DNA of 64,000 nt from Bacillus sp. RO1. Its GTDB lineage: Bacteria > Bacillota > Bacilli > Bacillales > Bacillaceae_I. The notes beneath the pieces were generated by a model, which ran no database searches, had not been told where the DNA came from, and was given only the letters and a program-made list of their open reading frames with translations. Position numbers and translations under genes: made by a program. This document shows positions 8,246 to 17,400 of this stretch, piece after piece; positions within the stretch are counted from its first letter, which is position 1, and every line of letters begins with the position of its first letter. The DNA is taken from the NCBI RefSeq assembly GCF_012524115.1, contig NZ_JAAZWB010000078.1:97313-161312 (forward strand), in the 5' to 3' direction.

Positions 8246-9211
8246 CTACATCTTAATCAAAATCTTCCCTTCATAGTTGCGACTCTCTATTAGCTTATGT
8301 GCCTGTGCTGCATCCTCTAATTTAAACACACGGGCAATTGGTAACGTGATTTTTTCTGAAGCAAAAAGTTCTAAGATTTTCTCTGCTACTTCAGCTAACC
8401 TTGCTGGATCATGTTTTCTCGTTGTACCCAAGCTGAATCCTTTGATATTTCTACAGCTACTATGAACATCACTTGTTTTAAAGTTTCCTGCTTTGCCGCT
8501 GCTATTCCCAAATTGAACAAGCGTGCCGTATAAAGCTAAACACTCTAAGCTTTTACTTGTTACCTCACCAGCAACAGAATCAAAGATCACATCAGCACCT
8601 ACATTATTGGTCAACTTTAGAACTTCTTCTGCAAATGATTCATAGGTACACACAACGTCTGCACCTAAATTTTTCACATAATCTTTTTTGTTAAGATTTC
8701 CAACTGTTCCGATAATTTTCTTTACACCAGCTAGTTTGGAGAGTTGTACTAACATGGAACCTACCCCACCTGCTGCACTATGTATCACAACGGTATCCGT
8801 TTCTTTCACTTGGCCAATTTGATGGATTAGTATATACGCTAAAATAGAGACGGTGGGTGCTGATGCAGCTTGTTTGAAAGAGAGAATATCTGGAATTTTA
8901 AAAACCAGTTGTTCATTCGCTACAACATACTCTGCATATGAACCATTTTTCGGAAAAGCTATTACGCGATCGCCCTTTGAGAATGCTGAATCATCGGAAA
9001 CCTCCTCAATTGTCCCAGCAACATCCAATCCAAGTGTTAATGGAAAATCACCCTTCTCTTTGTTACCCATGCGTTTTTTTATGTCTGCATAATTTACACT
9101 CGTATATTCTGCTTTTATTAAGACTTCATTTTCCCGAATCTCTGGTAATTCTAGTTCTGTATATAAGAGTACATCTGAATTACCAAATTCATTCTGAATG
9201 ACCGCTTTCAT
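8246..9211 (-). CDS. Zinc-independent quinone oxidoreductase (MDR family)
   Basis: 321-residue NADPH-dependent oxidoreductase of the medium-chain dehydrogenase/reductase superfamily (QOR type). The GroES-like domain occupies the first 120 residues, with GLDVAGTIEEV. The Rossmann domain has HSAAGGVGSMLVQLSKLAG near residues 144-162 and a second-strand IGTVGN. The cysteine cluster of zinc alcohol dehydrogenases is missing. Ends GKILIKM as usual. Lies between hydrolase and phosphatase-like genes on the same strand. Confidence 0.88.
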   Translation of the reverse strand: MKAVIQNEFGNSDVLLYTELELPEIRENEVLIKAEYTSVNYADIKKRMGNKEKGDFPLTLGLDVAGTIEEVSDDSAFSKGDRVIAFPKNGSYAEYVVANEQLVFKIPDILSFKQAASAPTVSILAYILIHQIGQVKETDTVVIHSAAGGVGSMLVQLSKLAGVKKIIGTVGNLNKKDYVKNLGADVVCTYESFAEEVLKLTNNVGADVIFDSVAGEVTSKSLECLALYGTLVQFGNSSGKAGNFKTSDVHSSCRNIKGFSLGTTRKHDPARLAEVAEKILELFASEKITLPIARVFKLEDAAQAHKLIESRNYEGKILIKM

Positions 9212-9235
9212 GTTAATCTCCCTTTCAAATTCAAT

Positions 9236-9958
9236 TTACGTATGCAGCCGATCCAAGTCTACTAAAAAATCAGTGACAGTTTTAATGAATCTATCATAAT
9301 CAGGGATCCATAATTCGTGACCTGAATCTGAGAATTCAACCACGTTCACATTACTCAAATTATTCTTGTATTTTTCTGTAGCCCACTCTTTTAAAAGAGA
9401 GTTGTTTGTCCCACCTTTTATAATAAGAACCGGACACTTTATCCTCTGTAGATCCTCCCATAATTCAACTTCTTTTGACTCTTTTTGGATTGCTCTAACG
9501 ACGTGTTGACGCTCTTCCTTAACATATCCCTTTGATAAAACCGTATCAACCCATGACTCTGGAATAGTAGGATACTTAGCTGGATAATCGCATATAATTA
9601 ACCCTTTTATATGTTCAGGGTAATTAGATGCATGCTTAATTGCGAATGGTACTCCCATAGAGTACGCCATTAAACAATAGTCTTTAAGTTGACTTTCTTT
9701 TATCACTGCTTCAATATCTGAAACGTGATCTTCCAAGCTATATGCTGAAAGAGGAGCATCGCTTTTCCCATTACCCCTGAGACTGATTGACAAACATTGT
9801 CTAGGTGATAATATTCCCATCTCATTCTCGAAATGTTCAGCAAACCCTAAAGCACCAGGAATATATACTAAAGGTGTCAGGTCAGAAGAATAATCCGTTG
9901 ATTCAAGGTAATGAATGGATATATCTTTGTTTTTGGAATAACGCTCACTCACAGACAT
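9236..9958 (-). CDS. Alpha/beta hydrolase
   Basis: 240-residue cytosolic alpha/beta hydrolase. The oxyanion region VYIPGALGF is near residue 32. The nucleophile elbow is LMAYSMGVPF (Ser in Y-S-M-G), the acid is probably in the segment before GGTNNSLL, and the catalytic His is in FSDSGHELW near the C-terminus. The substrate is unknown; carboxylesterase or lactonase are possible. The 25-nt gap to the oxidoreductase gene suggests one transcript. Confidence 0.85.
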   Translation of the reverse strand: MSVSERYSKNKDISIHYLESTDYSSDLTPLVYIPGALGFAEHFENEMGILSPRQCLSISLRGNGKSDAPLSAYSLEDHVSDIEAVIKESQLKDYCLMAYSMGVPFAIKHASNYPEHIKGLIICDYPAKYPTIPESWVDTVLSKGYVKEERQHVVRAIQKESKEVELWEDLQRIKCPVLIIKGGTNNSLLKEWATEKYKNNLSNVNVVEFSDSGHELWIPDYDRFIKTVTDFLVDLDRLHT

Positions 9959-10016
9959 GTTATCTCTCCTTATTTTTATATGTATCTATTAGCATTAAAC
10001 ACCAGTTATAAATTAA

Positions 10017-10463
10017 TTATATATATTCAAGTACTCTAATATCCGATTCATTTATGTAGCCTATTTCTTCTTTTAAGTCCCAAAGCCTTATTTCAGATGT
10101 TTCTTCATTCTCTATAAATGATTGAAGCTTTTCCAAATCAGTTGAATAGACGGGATTGTAACAAATTTCTCCACTAATTACTTTTTGGGATTTTAATAGC
10201 CCCTTAAATTCTAGATCTCTTACTTGTTGACCTGTTTCCTCGAACAACTCTCTAATCGCACATTCCTTCGGAGTTTCATCGCCTTCTCTACGCCCTGCCG
10301 GTAATTCCCATTGTTCACGCCATATGTTGTAACACATAAGATATTTACCTTCACATTTAATAACAGCAAAGGAACCGGCTAAAGGCATATAATCAAATAT
10401 TTCTTCTTCAGACATACTAATGAAATTTAGAAATTCTCTTCCATTATTCTTAGTTAATTTCAA
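10017..10463 (-). CDS. Nudix hydrolase
   Basis: 148 residues with a complete Nudix box, G-x5-E-x7-REUxEExGU, seen as GRREGDETPKECAI followed by RELFEETGQ. The glutamates coordinate the divalent cation for hydrolysis of a nucleoside diphosphate linked to a moiety X. The specificity is unknown. It lies 15 nt downstream of a GNAT acetyltransferase gene and is likely co-transcribed. Confidence 0.88.
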   Translation of the reverse strand: MKLTKNNGREFLNFISMSEEEIFDYMPLAGSFAVIKCEGKYLMCYNIWREQWELPAGRREGDETPKECAIRELFEETGQQVRDLEFKGLLKSQKVISGEICYNPVYSTDLEKLQSFIENEETSEIRLWDLKEEIGYINESDIRVLEYI

Positions 10464-10478
10464 ATGGTTCCCTCCAGG

Positions 10479-10955
10479 TCAGTCCAGTATAATCTCCATT
10501 TTTCTACTCTTCGTTGCCATACCAATTGACTCATAAAATTTAATCGCAGAAGTATTTTTTTCTGTTACTCCCAACTCAACACTCTCAATATTCAAGCTTT
10601 TTCCAAATTCAAAAACATAGTGCATTAGTCTTTTTCCGATACCCTTCTTTCTCTGTGTTTCGGCAACACATAAACTGTTTATAAATAGTATTTTTCTCGC
10701 ATTCACAAATGAATTTTCAATTATATCTTCTTCCTTCATCACAACGAATCCAACTATTTCATTGCCTATAGTTGCCACAAAAATATGCTGCCTGGCATCA
10801 GATATCTGGCTTTCAAAGAACTCTTGACCGACAGGAGTAGAATTCTCTTTGTATAGATCCGGTCTTTCATAAACATGCAGTTCATGAACTTGCCTGAATA
10901 ACGGCAATAGAGAATTGTAATCGCTTTTGATGGCTTCTCGGATACAAATATCCAT
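10479..10955 (-). CDS. GNAT family N-acetyltransferase
   Basis: 158 residues using the ATG at 10955 (MDICIREAIKSDY), which has GGAGAGG upstream; a longer open frame to 11015 lacks support. The acetyl-CoA-binding motif A is VAETQRKKGIGKRLM (R-x-x-G-x-G), followed by the usual VELGVTEKNTSAIKFYESIG motif B. Acetyl acceptor unknown. Part of a run of acetyltransferase and Nudix genes on the same strand. Confidence 0.87.
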   Translation of the reverse strand: MDICIREAIKSDYNSLLPLFRQVHELHVYERPDLYKENSTPVGQEFFESQISDARQHIFVATIGNEIVGFVVMKEEDIIENSFVNARKILFINSLCVAETQRKKGIGKRLMHYVFEFGKSLNIESVELGVTEKNTSAIKFYESIGMATKSRKMEIILD

Positions 10956-11031
10956 ATTTATCGTACCTCTCCATAATTGATAATTCAAAACCATACTTTT
11001 GCATAGATTAAACATAGGGTTCGAACTTCTG

Positions 11032-11955
11032 TTAACTTGTCTTTTTATGAAATGTAATTAAAGTGGGTGCAGGCGCAAATGGAAAGAACTTTAACATTTC
11101 TATAGAGAAATAATCAGTTGAATCTATTTCTGCTTCAATAGAAATAATCCCTTTTTCCTTAGCAAAATTTATTTGGTAATCTGTTAGCATTAAAATTAAT
11201 TTAACATTCCCTTTGTCCCTTGTACCTCTCCAACCAAATCCCCATTTTTCTGGTACATTAGAATAATGCATTAAAGAGTAAGCAATTATTTCATTTTCCT
11301 CCATTACAATAAAACTCCCATTTTCAACTAAATCCTCATTAAAGATAATACCTTCCCATTTATCAATGCTAAGTTCCGCAACAGGATTTGCAGTATGAGC
11401 TTTTTCATAATTTTCTTTTACAAGTTTGATCAACTGATTCCTAAGTTTTGGTTGAACACTTAAACTTTTTAAGTCATTTATGTATATATCCTTTTGATTA
11501 AGTTTTGGAGATGGGAATACTTCTAAATTAATGTTGGAGATCTGAATTATTGGCATATAGGTCCTTCTTACTTCCATGAAATTACTTTGTTCATAAAACG
11601 TTTTCAACCTATAAGACGTTTCCCAAATTGATGTTTGTAAAGGAATTTTAATAGCTTCGTAGTTCATTAAAGATCTAATTAACACAGTTTCAATTTCATA
11701 TCCCAAACGTGGTTCTGTCACCATTGCAAAGTAAGTACAATAAGGATGAAAATTAGATTTCCAAGCGGTTATCAAACCCACTAAATTTTCATTTTTATAA
11801 GCTTCATACGAGCAAATGTTGTATTTAGTGTTTACCCCTCTCAAGAAATAGTGCTGGGTAAAATGGTCATCCCCCATCCATTTAGAGATTACGTCTTTTA
11901 GATCCTCGTTATCTAGTGATATATTTGCTTTAATAATATAATTATTATCTATCAT
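11032..11955 (-). CDS. Tandem GNAT-like acetyltransferase
   Basis: 307 residues, apparently two GNAT-fold halves: one around 1-140 (IETVLIRSLMNYEAIKIPLQTS...YEQSNFMEV) and one around 160-307 (GSFIVMEENEIIAYSLMHYS, then GTRDKGNVKLILMLTDYQINFAKEKG). The classical RxxGxG/A acetyl-CoA loop is replaced by GTRDKGN in the second half, and none is clear in the first. Family placement rests on fold-like patterning, so activity is uncertain. Confidence 0.65.
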   Translation of the reverse strand: MIDNNYIIKANISLDNEDLKDVISKWMGDDHFTQHYFLRGVNTKYNICSYEAYKNENLVGLITAWKSNFHPYCTYFAMVTEPRLGYEIETVLIRSLMNYEAIKIPLQTSIWETSYRLKTFYEQSNFMEVRRTYMPIIQISNINLEVFPSPKLNQKDIYINDLKSLSVQPKLRNQLIKLVKENYEKAHTANPVAELSIDKWEGIIFNEDLVENGSFIVMEENEIIAYSLMHYSNVPEKWGFGWRGTRDKGNVKLILMLTDYQINFAKEKGIISIEAEIDSTDYFSIEMLKFFPFAPAPTLITFHKKTS

Positions 11956-12016
11956 AACTTCATCCCCATTTGTTCTCTCATTAGAGAATCCTCTATATCC
12001 CCATTCATGCTTACTT

Positions 12017-12475
12017 TTACTCTTTCTCGTGAACTTTCACAAATACCGAACCGAACAGGTTATCACCTACATACGCGTCTAATTTCCACAACCCACTTTC
12101 AGGAAGAGACATCATAGAAGGTACGTGTTGGTCGGCACCATTGTTTGCCCCACCTAACGGCCTATCCAATATAGTAAATGGTTTCTTATCGTTTTCGTGG
12201 GTAGCTGTTATCTTAAACTTACCTTCCAGCTCCTCATTGTCACCCCATAGATGCCACATGTATTTTTGTTCTTTGTTTGGGTAAAATCTATCGTTTTCAC
12301 TATCATCATATATAAAACCGATTCTTCCTTGCTCTCCAATCATCGTATATCCACCAGATTCAAAAAGTGCACTTTCCTTCCATTCTGTGTCTGTGTCTGT
12401 TTTTTCCGAACATCCTAGCAATAAAGAGGCTAAAACAACAATCAAATTAAGTAACAAAAATTGTTTTCTTTTCAT
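12017..12475 (-). CDS. DUF4871-like lipoprotein
   Basis: 152-residue lipoprotein. The signal peptide ends in the lipobox SLLLGC (Cys22). The mature domain (GGYTMIGEQGRIGFIYDD, KYMWHLWGD, GLWKLDAYVGDNLFGSVFVKV) resembles the small beta-sandwich family DUF4871 found in Bacillus. Function unknown; anchored on the outer membrane face. Confidence 0.65.
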   Translation of the reverse strand: MKRKQFLLLNLIVVLASLLLGCSEKTDTDTEWKESALFESGGYTMIGEQGRIGFIYDDSENDRFYPNKEQKYMWHLWGDNEELEGKFKITATHENDKKPFTILDRPLGGANNGADQHVPSMMSLPESGLWKLDAYVGDNLFGSVFVKVHEKE

Positions 12476-12501
12476 CTGATACCTCCTATTTTTAAATCCT
12501 T

Positions 12502-12963
12502 TTAATGTTGATTCAACTTTTCAGCTATTTTTTTCAACTCCTCTGCACGCGAAACAATGAATTTTCTCATATATCTCTCTAAAAACAACTTGTCGGCAGC
12601 AACGCCAATAATACCGAATGGTGACTTGTATTGGAATTGATCTATCATTAACGTCCCACCATCCGCTTCCAAAAATTGATGAGTGTGGATAAAAGACTGG
12701 AAAGCTCCCTTCACCATAACATCGATAAACTTATGAGGTGGTTCCATCAATGTCACTTTAGCTGTTAACCTTTGTTTTATTCCCAAGTGAGTTGCTTCCC
12801 AGGTGACAGTATCTCCTTGTTCTAATAAGCCTTCTGTTACTCCGCCAACAGCTCTTTCCTTTGTTTTAGAAGTCGTTTGAGTATGAATATCTACGTTTCT
12901 GGCTAGATCAAAACATATTTCTACAGGTGCTTTAATAAATTGTTGATGCTCAATCTGAGGCAT
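12502..12963 (-). CDS. SRPBCC (START/Bet v1-like) family protein
   Basis: 153 residues from the ATG at 12963, which has AAAGGAGAGG upstream. The helix-grip pattern is visible: FIKAPVEICFDLARNVDIH at the N-terminus, beta strands with GDTVTWEATHLG and KFIDVMVKGAFQSFIHTHQF, and a long C-terminal helix. It resembles the CoxG/YndB-like cell division inhibitor group often called SRPBCC. Presumed hydrophobic ligand binding; ligand unknown. Confidence 0.78.
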   Translation of the reverse strand: MPQIEHQQFIKAPVEICFDLARNVDIHTQTTSKTKERAVGGVTEGLLEQGDTVTWEATHLGIKQRLTAKVTLMEPPHKFIDVMVKGAFQSFIHTHQFLEADGGTLMIDQFQYKSPFGIIGVAADKLFLERYMRKFIVSRAEELKKIAEKLNQH

Positions 12964-13003
12964 TTTGACCTCTCCTTTATGAATACTCACTAACTCTATA
13001 ATT

Positions 13004-13186
13004 TCATTTTATGTTTTTAATTCTTGTTAAAATCTCTGAAACACACATTGCTATACTTGCATTTAACATTATTAATACAGAACCTATCATTGTTGTATCT
13101 TCATAATTAGTAAAATAATTCATTACAAAGAAAATAAAACTAAAGAAAAATATAATAATGCCAAAAACAAATAAAAATCTATCCAT
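13004..13186 (-). CDS. Small membrane protein, unknown
   Basis: 60 residues with two hydrophobic stretches (FLFVFGIIIFFFSFIFFVMNY and IGSVLIMLNASIAMCVSEIL). No family recognised. It lies in a run of small lipoprotein and membrane-protein genes on the same strand, 17 nt downstream of the next lipoprotein gene. Confidence 0.5.
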   Translation of the reverse strand: MDRFLFVFGIIIFFFSFIFFVMNYFTNYEDTTMIGSVLIMLNASIAMCVSEILTRIKNIK

Positions 13187-13203
13187 AAACTCACTCCAGC
13201 CAA

Positions 13204-13635
13204 TTAATCTTCATCTTTCACTTCAATCACAAACAAATAATTTATTGCAACCCTAGAATTCCATTTTGTAGCTATTTTATAGACATATACCCCCTCACTT
13301 TGAGGCGTAGTAAGTTCAAAATCACGCAAAACTACGTTCTCTTCTTGAGGAATCTCATCCTTCCAATACGATAAATAAACTCTCTTTGGCATGTCTTGAT
13401 AATATATTTTGATGATTTCATTTGGTTTTACAACCATCCACTCTAAATCTTTATAAATTTCAGGAGGTTTGTTGGTGTCTATCTCTTCTATAGGTATACC
13501 TGAAAAACCAATGTAATCTATATTCTCACCATCAATTGTTATATCTGAACTTACACTAATATCAGAGTTACATCCAATCAAGTTGATTAAAAAAACAAGT
13601 AATAAAGAATTACGAAGAAAAGAAGATATTCTCAT
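13204..13635 (-). CDS. Small lipoprotein, unknown
   Basis: 143 residues. Signal peptide with lipobox NLIGC (Cys22). The mature part has an Ig-like alternation of strands (LEWMVVKPNEIIKIYYQD, EGVYVYKIATKWNSRVAINYLFVIEV) and may be a small beta domain. No family recognised. Outer face of the cytoplasmic membrane. Confidence 0.65.
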   Translation of the reverse strand: MRISSFLRNSLLLVFLINLIGCNSDISVSSDITIDGENIDYIGFSGIPIEEIDTNKPPEIYKDLEWMVVKPNEIIKIYYQDMPKRVYLSYWKDEIPQEENVVLRDFELTTPQSEGVYVYKIATKWNSRVAINYLFVIEVKDED

Positions 13636-13722
13636 TACCTTCCCTCATTTTGTATTGTGTTTATTTCTAGGTATTTATGCGGTTCAATTATTTTATAAAA
13701 CTCCTTTGTTGATAAACAGTGA

Positions 13723-13899
13723 TTATTCTTGATTGCTCTTTTCTTTATTCTGAATATAAATCTTCTGTAATGTTAGGTGAATATCATTCAAAATGAAAAA
13801 GATAAACAACAACATAACAAAAGTTATTATCTCACCCGTAAAAAAAGACACTGCACCAGTAATTATTAAGAAAACTCTATACATCCAATTAATCTTCAT
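13723..13899 (-). CDS. Small membrane protein, unknown
   Basis: 58 residues from the ATG at 13899, chosen because AAGGGGATTG precedes it. One or two hydrophobic helices (VFLIITGAVSFFTGEIITFVMLLFIFFIL in total) and a charged tail rich in Lys and Gln. No family recognised. Confidence 0.5.
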   Translation of the reverse strand: MKINWMYRVFLIITGAVSFFTGEIITFVMLLFIFFILNDIHLTLQKIYIQNKEKSNQE

Positions 13900-14003
13900 A
13901 TTCAATCCCCTTTTTAAAATCGAAGGTGTCAGAGAAATTAATATTATTTTCATCATCAACCCTTCTACCTTAACAATCGGTCTAATGAGTTTTTAAGTTA
14001 CAG

Positions 14004-14966
14004 TCACTTCATATAATCCTCAACTAATTCATAGCATCTTTCTTCCGTAAGGTTAGCCAGCACAGCTACGTATTCCAGGTGTTCCTGGGTACCACCTTTA
14101 AATTTGTGCGATGCTTCCAAAGCACTATCATCTCTAAATTCTATCCAGTTCCGCTGTTCTTCTCGTAATTGACTCATTTCTTTTTCCGAAAGTAGCTTCC
14201 CTAATTCACCATAAATTTCATTTAATAATTCATCCCAAAGCTCCCATTTATCATTTTCCACCTTTTTCAATGCATATGTAGAAGAATCTGTTGCTTTCAA
14301 TTCTTCCGTTTCTTTTTTAGTATCATCTAATTGTTGAAGAAACTTTTCTTTTAAACTGGTATTCTCTTCCTCCTTTACTTCAGCTGGTTCATTGTTGGAT
14401 GAGTCCGCGTTTTCAATTAATAATCCATTCTTATCGTAATACTGATAAGCAAATGTAAAATCCTTCTCCTCTTTAGGCATCTTTGTCCAAGTCGCGGAGC
14501 TTTTGTATAAGGAAAACTCTTCAACGAATACGTGTTGATTGGCTAGCAATTCCATTTTTGAGATCTCGTTATCATAAGTTGCAATGGTAAGAACAAATAG
14601 ATTGGTTTGATTATCCATCCTATTACTCAAGGGTATTAGAAAGTGTGAAAGAGATCCTTCTCTTTTCTCTGCAGAACTCCATTTATAATTACCATACTTA
14701 TCTCTTATAAAGTGAATGTATGCTGGAAGGTTATTGCTTAAAAATGCAACTAACCTCTCCTCACCTACATCTTTGATATCTATAATTTCAATTGAAGTGT
14801 TTTCATACATATCTATCGACTGGATTGTTTGGACAATGGATTTCTCGTCATTTCCATTTATGTAAAAGGAACTATTAAGGTAGCTAAAAGCTACGAAGAT
14901 GAACCCAATCACCAAGGCCACAATCCATAAAGATAGCCTTCTATTTTTTATTTGTATAATGCTCAC
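14004..14966 (-). CDS. Membrane-anchored protein with C-terminal LprI (DUF1311) domain
   Basis: 320 residues, GTG start with GAGGAGG upstream. An N-terminal uncleaved membrane segment (LWIVALVIGFIFVAFSYL) is followed by an extracellular region of about 150 residues, then a linker rich in Glu and Lys. The C-terminal domain (KWELWDELLNEIYGELGKLL, LREEQRNWIEFRDDSA, then EERCYELVEDY) matches the LprI/DUF1311 lysozyme-inhibitor-type helical domain. The canonical second cysteine of that family is not obvious. Role at the cell surface is inferred. Confidence 0.75.
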   Translation of the reverse strand: MSIIQIKNRRLSLWIVALVIGFIFVAFSYLNSSFYINGNDEKSIVQTIQSIDMYENTSIEIIDIKDVGEERLVAFLSNNLPAYIHFIRDKYGNYKWSSAEKREGSLSHFLIPLSNRMDNQTNLFVLTIATYDNEISKMELLANQHVFVEEFSLYKSSATWTKMPKEEKDFTFAYQYYDKNGLLIENADSSNNEPAEVKEEENTSLKEKFLQQLDDTKKETEELKATDSSTYALKKVENDKWELWDELLNEIYGELGKLLSEKEMSQLREEQRNWIEFRDDSALEASHKFKGGTQEHLEYVAVLANLTEERCYELVEDYMK

Positions 14967-15015
14967 CGACCTCCTCTATCCCATACTTCATTACTAACAC
15001 CAATGAACTTTGTTA

Positions 15016-15195
15016 TTATACTTCTCCCTTTTTTATGGTTATTAGTTTTAACATGACAAAATGAATCACAGCAATAGTAAGTAAAAAATCTCTATATGCC
15101 TCGTTTGACCCTCCAAATAACGGAACAACCGTATAAAAAAATACGAATGAACTCAATAGTAATAGAAGAACATAGTATTCCATTTTCAGTTCCAT
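15016..15195 (-). CDS. Small membrane protein, unknown
   Basis: 59 residues using the ATG at 15195 (MELKMEYYVLL), which has AGGGGGAG upstream. Two hydrophobic segments (YYVLLLLLSSFVFFYTVVPLF and FLLTIAVIHFVMLKLITI). No family recognised. Confidence 0.5.
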   Translation of the reverse strand: MELKMEYYVLLLLLSSFVFFYTVVPLFGGSNEAYRDFLLTIAVIHFVMLKLITIKKGEV

Positions 15196-15412
15196 TTTTT
15201 CTCCCCCTAGAAACAGCATTTAATTAAACTCATTTCAATCATCTCAAATTCCCAATATTTCCACAATAAGTAATTTTACATTTTTCACCAATCCCTTACC
15301 CGCTGTTAAGAATATGAAGAAGATTCTTTCATTCTTTATAATAATTGTAACTCTCCAGTAACTCTTCTCTTTTACACTACAAATATTAATCTAAAGGGGT
15401 TGATTTCCTTTT

Positions 15413-17194
15413 ATGTCAGGTAAACGTTTGTGGCTGATGTCTCTTGCTTTGGTGTTGGTATGTGCAAGTACACTGTTTCCAGGTTCCTACTCTGCTGCAG
15501 GTCAGTTTATTAACGGTTCATACGGTGGCAAACCTTATAAACTATATGTTCCAAATGGGTACGATTCCAATAAGAGCTATCCTTTATATGTCTTGCTTCA
15601 TGGGTGCACACATGACGCCAGTCAATTTGCTACAGGAACAAAGATGAATGCCCTTGCAGATGAGAAAAATTTCTTAGTTCTATATCCGGAACAAACAAGT
15701 AGCGGGAACTCAAATAAGTGCTGGAACTGGTTTGAAACAGCGCATCAGTCGCGGGGAAGTGGGGAGCCTGCAATCATTGCTAACATGGTAAATACGATAA
15801 AAAGTAATTATTCAATTCAGGAGAATCACGTGTATGTAGCTGGACTTTCAGCAGGTGCTGCCATGAGTGTCATCATGGGTGCCACTTACCCTGATCTTTT
15901 TTCCGGTATTGGTGTCGGAGCAGGCCTCGAATATAAAGCAGCTACAAGTATGACCGGTGCTTTTTCAGCGATGTCAACCGGCGGTCCAAGTCCAATTCAG
16001 CAGGGAAATGCAGCCTATCAGGCAATGGGAGGTCGTGCAAAAGTATTACCCGTCATTGTTTTTCATGGAACCTCGGACTATACAGTCTATCCTGTTAATG
16101 GTGATCAGGTCATATCACAATGGTCCATCACAAATGATTTAGCCCATAACGGAACAAATGATAGTTGGATTGATGACCAGCCTGAGCGAACAGTGAACTT
16201 AACTGCGTCTGGAGGAAAAAATTATAGTATCAGTGATTACGAAGGTAGAGACGGTAATGTCTGGATGAAGAAAGTTACCGTCCACAGCATGGGGCATGCC
16301 TGGTCCGGCGGCAGTTCACAAGGTAGCTATACCGACCCTCAAGGTCCTGATGCAAGCCGAATGATGTGGGAGTTCTTTAACTCTTTTACAAGTGACGATG
16401 GTGGCGAAAGCGATACAACTGCTCCGATTACCTTTGCCAATCCAAAAGGAGGGACTTATAACCAATCTGTACAGGTAGAACTACAAGTAAATGAAGAAGC
16501 TTCTACTTTTTACACAACTGATGGCTCAGAACCGAATATTCAATCTGAATTATATACAGAACCGATTCAACTCACAGAGGATACTACTCTTAGATTTTTT
16601 AGTCGTGATTCATCAGGGAATTCTGAGACTATTAAGCAGGAAATCTATGTGATTAATGAATCAACTCCTCCAAGTGAAGCCATTACAATTCCTTCACTTT
16701 CGTTGGAAGATGGATTTGCTGGGCAATTCACAGCTGATGGAAAAGGTACAGGTGACATCAAAGTAGGTGATAAAGGAATGTACAACACAGACACATATAG
16801 AGGCATTCTATCATTCGATACGAGCAGTCTTGGGCAAACAACCATTGATTCTGCAGTCATTCGTCTATACACTAAAACTCTCACAGGTACAGTATCATCT
16901 ATTCAAGCCGATATTAAAAATGGAACTTTTGGTAGTTCGGCGATTGAACAAAGCGATTATTCTGCAATTGCAAGTCTGAATAACATCGCGAGCATCCCAT
17001 CACCTGCTGCCTCTGGATACATCGATTTGGTCCTGACGGCCAGCGCATTGTCAGAAATAAATAAAAGTGGGAAAACTCAAATCAGATTGAAAGCCGTAAC
17101 TACTCCAGGCTTCAATAAAAACCAAATAGAGTTTTATGGGGGAGGAAATGATGCACAGTCTCCTGTTTTAATTATCAATGGGCTAAAAGATTGA
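15413..17194 (+). CDS. Secreted PHB-depolymerase-family esterase with two C-terminal modules
   Basis: 593 residues. Signal peptide about 1-28. Residues 30-328 form an alpha/beta hydrolase of the PHB depolymerase/feruloyl esterase (Esterase_phb) family: oxyanion LLHGCTHDASQF, nucleophile S146 in AGLSAGAA, acid D222 in FHGTSDYTV, and base H295 in HSMGHAWSGG. About 335-412 is a chitobiase-type C-terminal module (TFYTTDGSEP...). About 425-593 is a beta-rich module resembling the DNRLRE carbohydrate-binding group (YRGILSFDTSS, DSAVIRLYTK). The modules suggest attachment to a polysaccharide, so an acetyl-xylan or feruloyl-type esterase is as likely as PHB hydrolysis. Confidence 0.88.
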   Translation: MSGKRLWLMSLALVLVCASTLFPGSYSAAGQFINGSYGGKPYKLYVPNGYDSNKSYPLYVLLHGCTHDASQFATGTKMNALADEKNFLVLYPEQTSSGNSNKCWNWFETAHQSRGSGEPAIIANMVNTIKSNYSIQENHVYVAGLSAGAAMSVIMGATYPDLFSGIGVGAGLEYKAATSMTGAFSAMSTGGPSPIQQGNAAYQAMGGRAKVLPVIVFHGTSDYTVYPVNGDQVISQWSITNDLAHNGTNDSWIDDQPERTVNLTASGGKNYSISDYEGRDGNVWMKKVTVHSMGHAWSGGSSQGSYTDPQGPDASRMMWEFFNSFTSDDGGESDTTAPITFANPKGGTYNQSVQVELQVNEEASTFYTTDGSEPNIQSELYTEPIQLTEDTTLRFFSRDSSGNSETIKQEIYVINESTPPSEAITIPSLSLEDGFAGQFTADGKGTGDIKVGDKGMYNTDTYRGILSFDTSSLGQTTIDSAVIRLYTKTLTGTVSSIQADIKNGTFGSSAIEQSDYSAIASLNNIASIPSPAASGYIDLVLTASALSEINKSGKTQIRLKAVTTPGFNKNQIEFYGGGNDAQSPVLIINGLKD

Positions 17195-17245
17195 TGGAAA
17201 AGGAAAATACCTTTAAATATCTGTTGTTCTTAAATGATCAACTTA

Positions 17246-17281
17246 GAAAACGATTAGTGAAGTAAATCACTAGTCGTTTTC
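17246..17281 (+). terminator. Terminator of the secreted esterase gene
   Basis: Inverted repeat GAAAACGATTAGTG / CACTAGTCGTTTTC about 50 nt past the stop codon, with a T-containing 3' arm. Confidence 0.7.
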
Positions 17282-17400
17282 TTGATATGCAGCTACTTAT
17301 ACTGTGATTTGGCCGCAGCAGGTCGCTCGATTCCTAAATAAGCCAGATTATACTTCAATCTGCCCCCTTTAATTCAAGAGACTAACAAATAATTCTAACC

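Noticed and set aside
9236..11955. Antibiotic-resistance or prophage island
   Set aside because: The GNAT, Nudix and hydrolase genes are common accessory genes in Bacillaceae; there is no integrase, attachment-site repeat or phage structural gene nearby.
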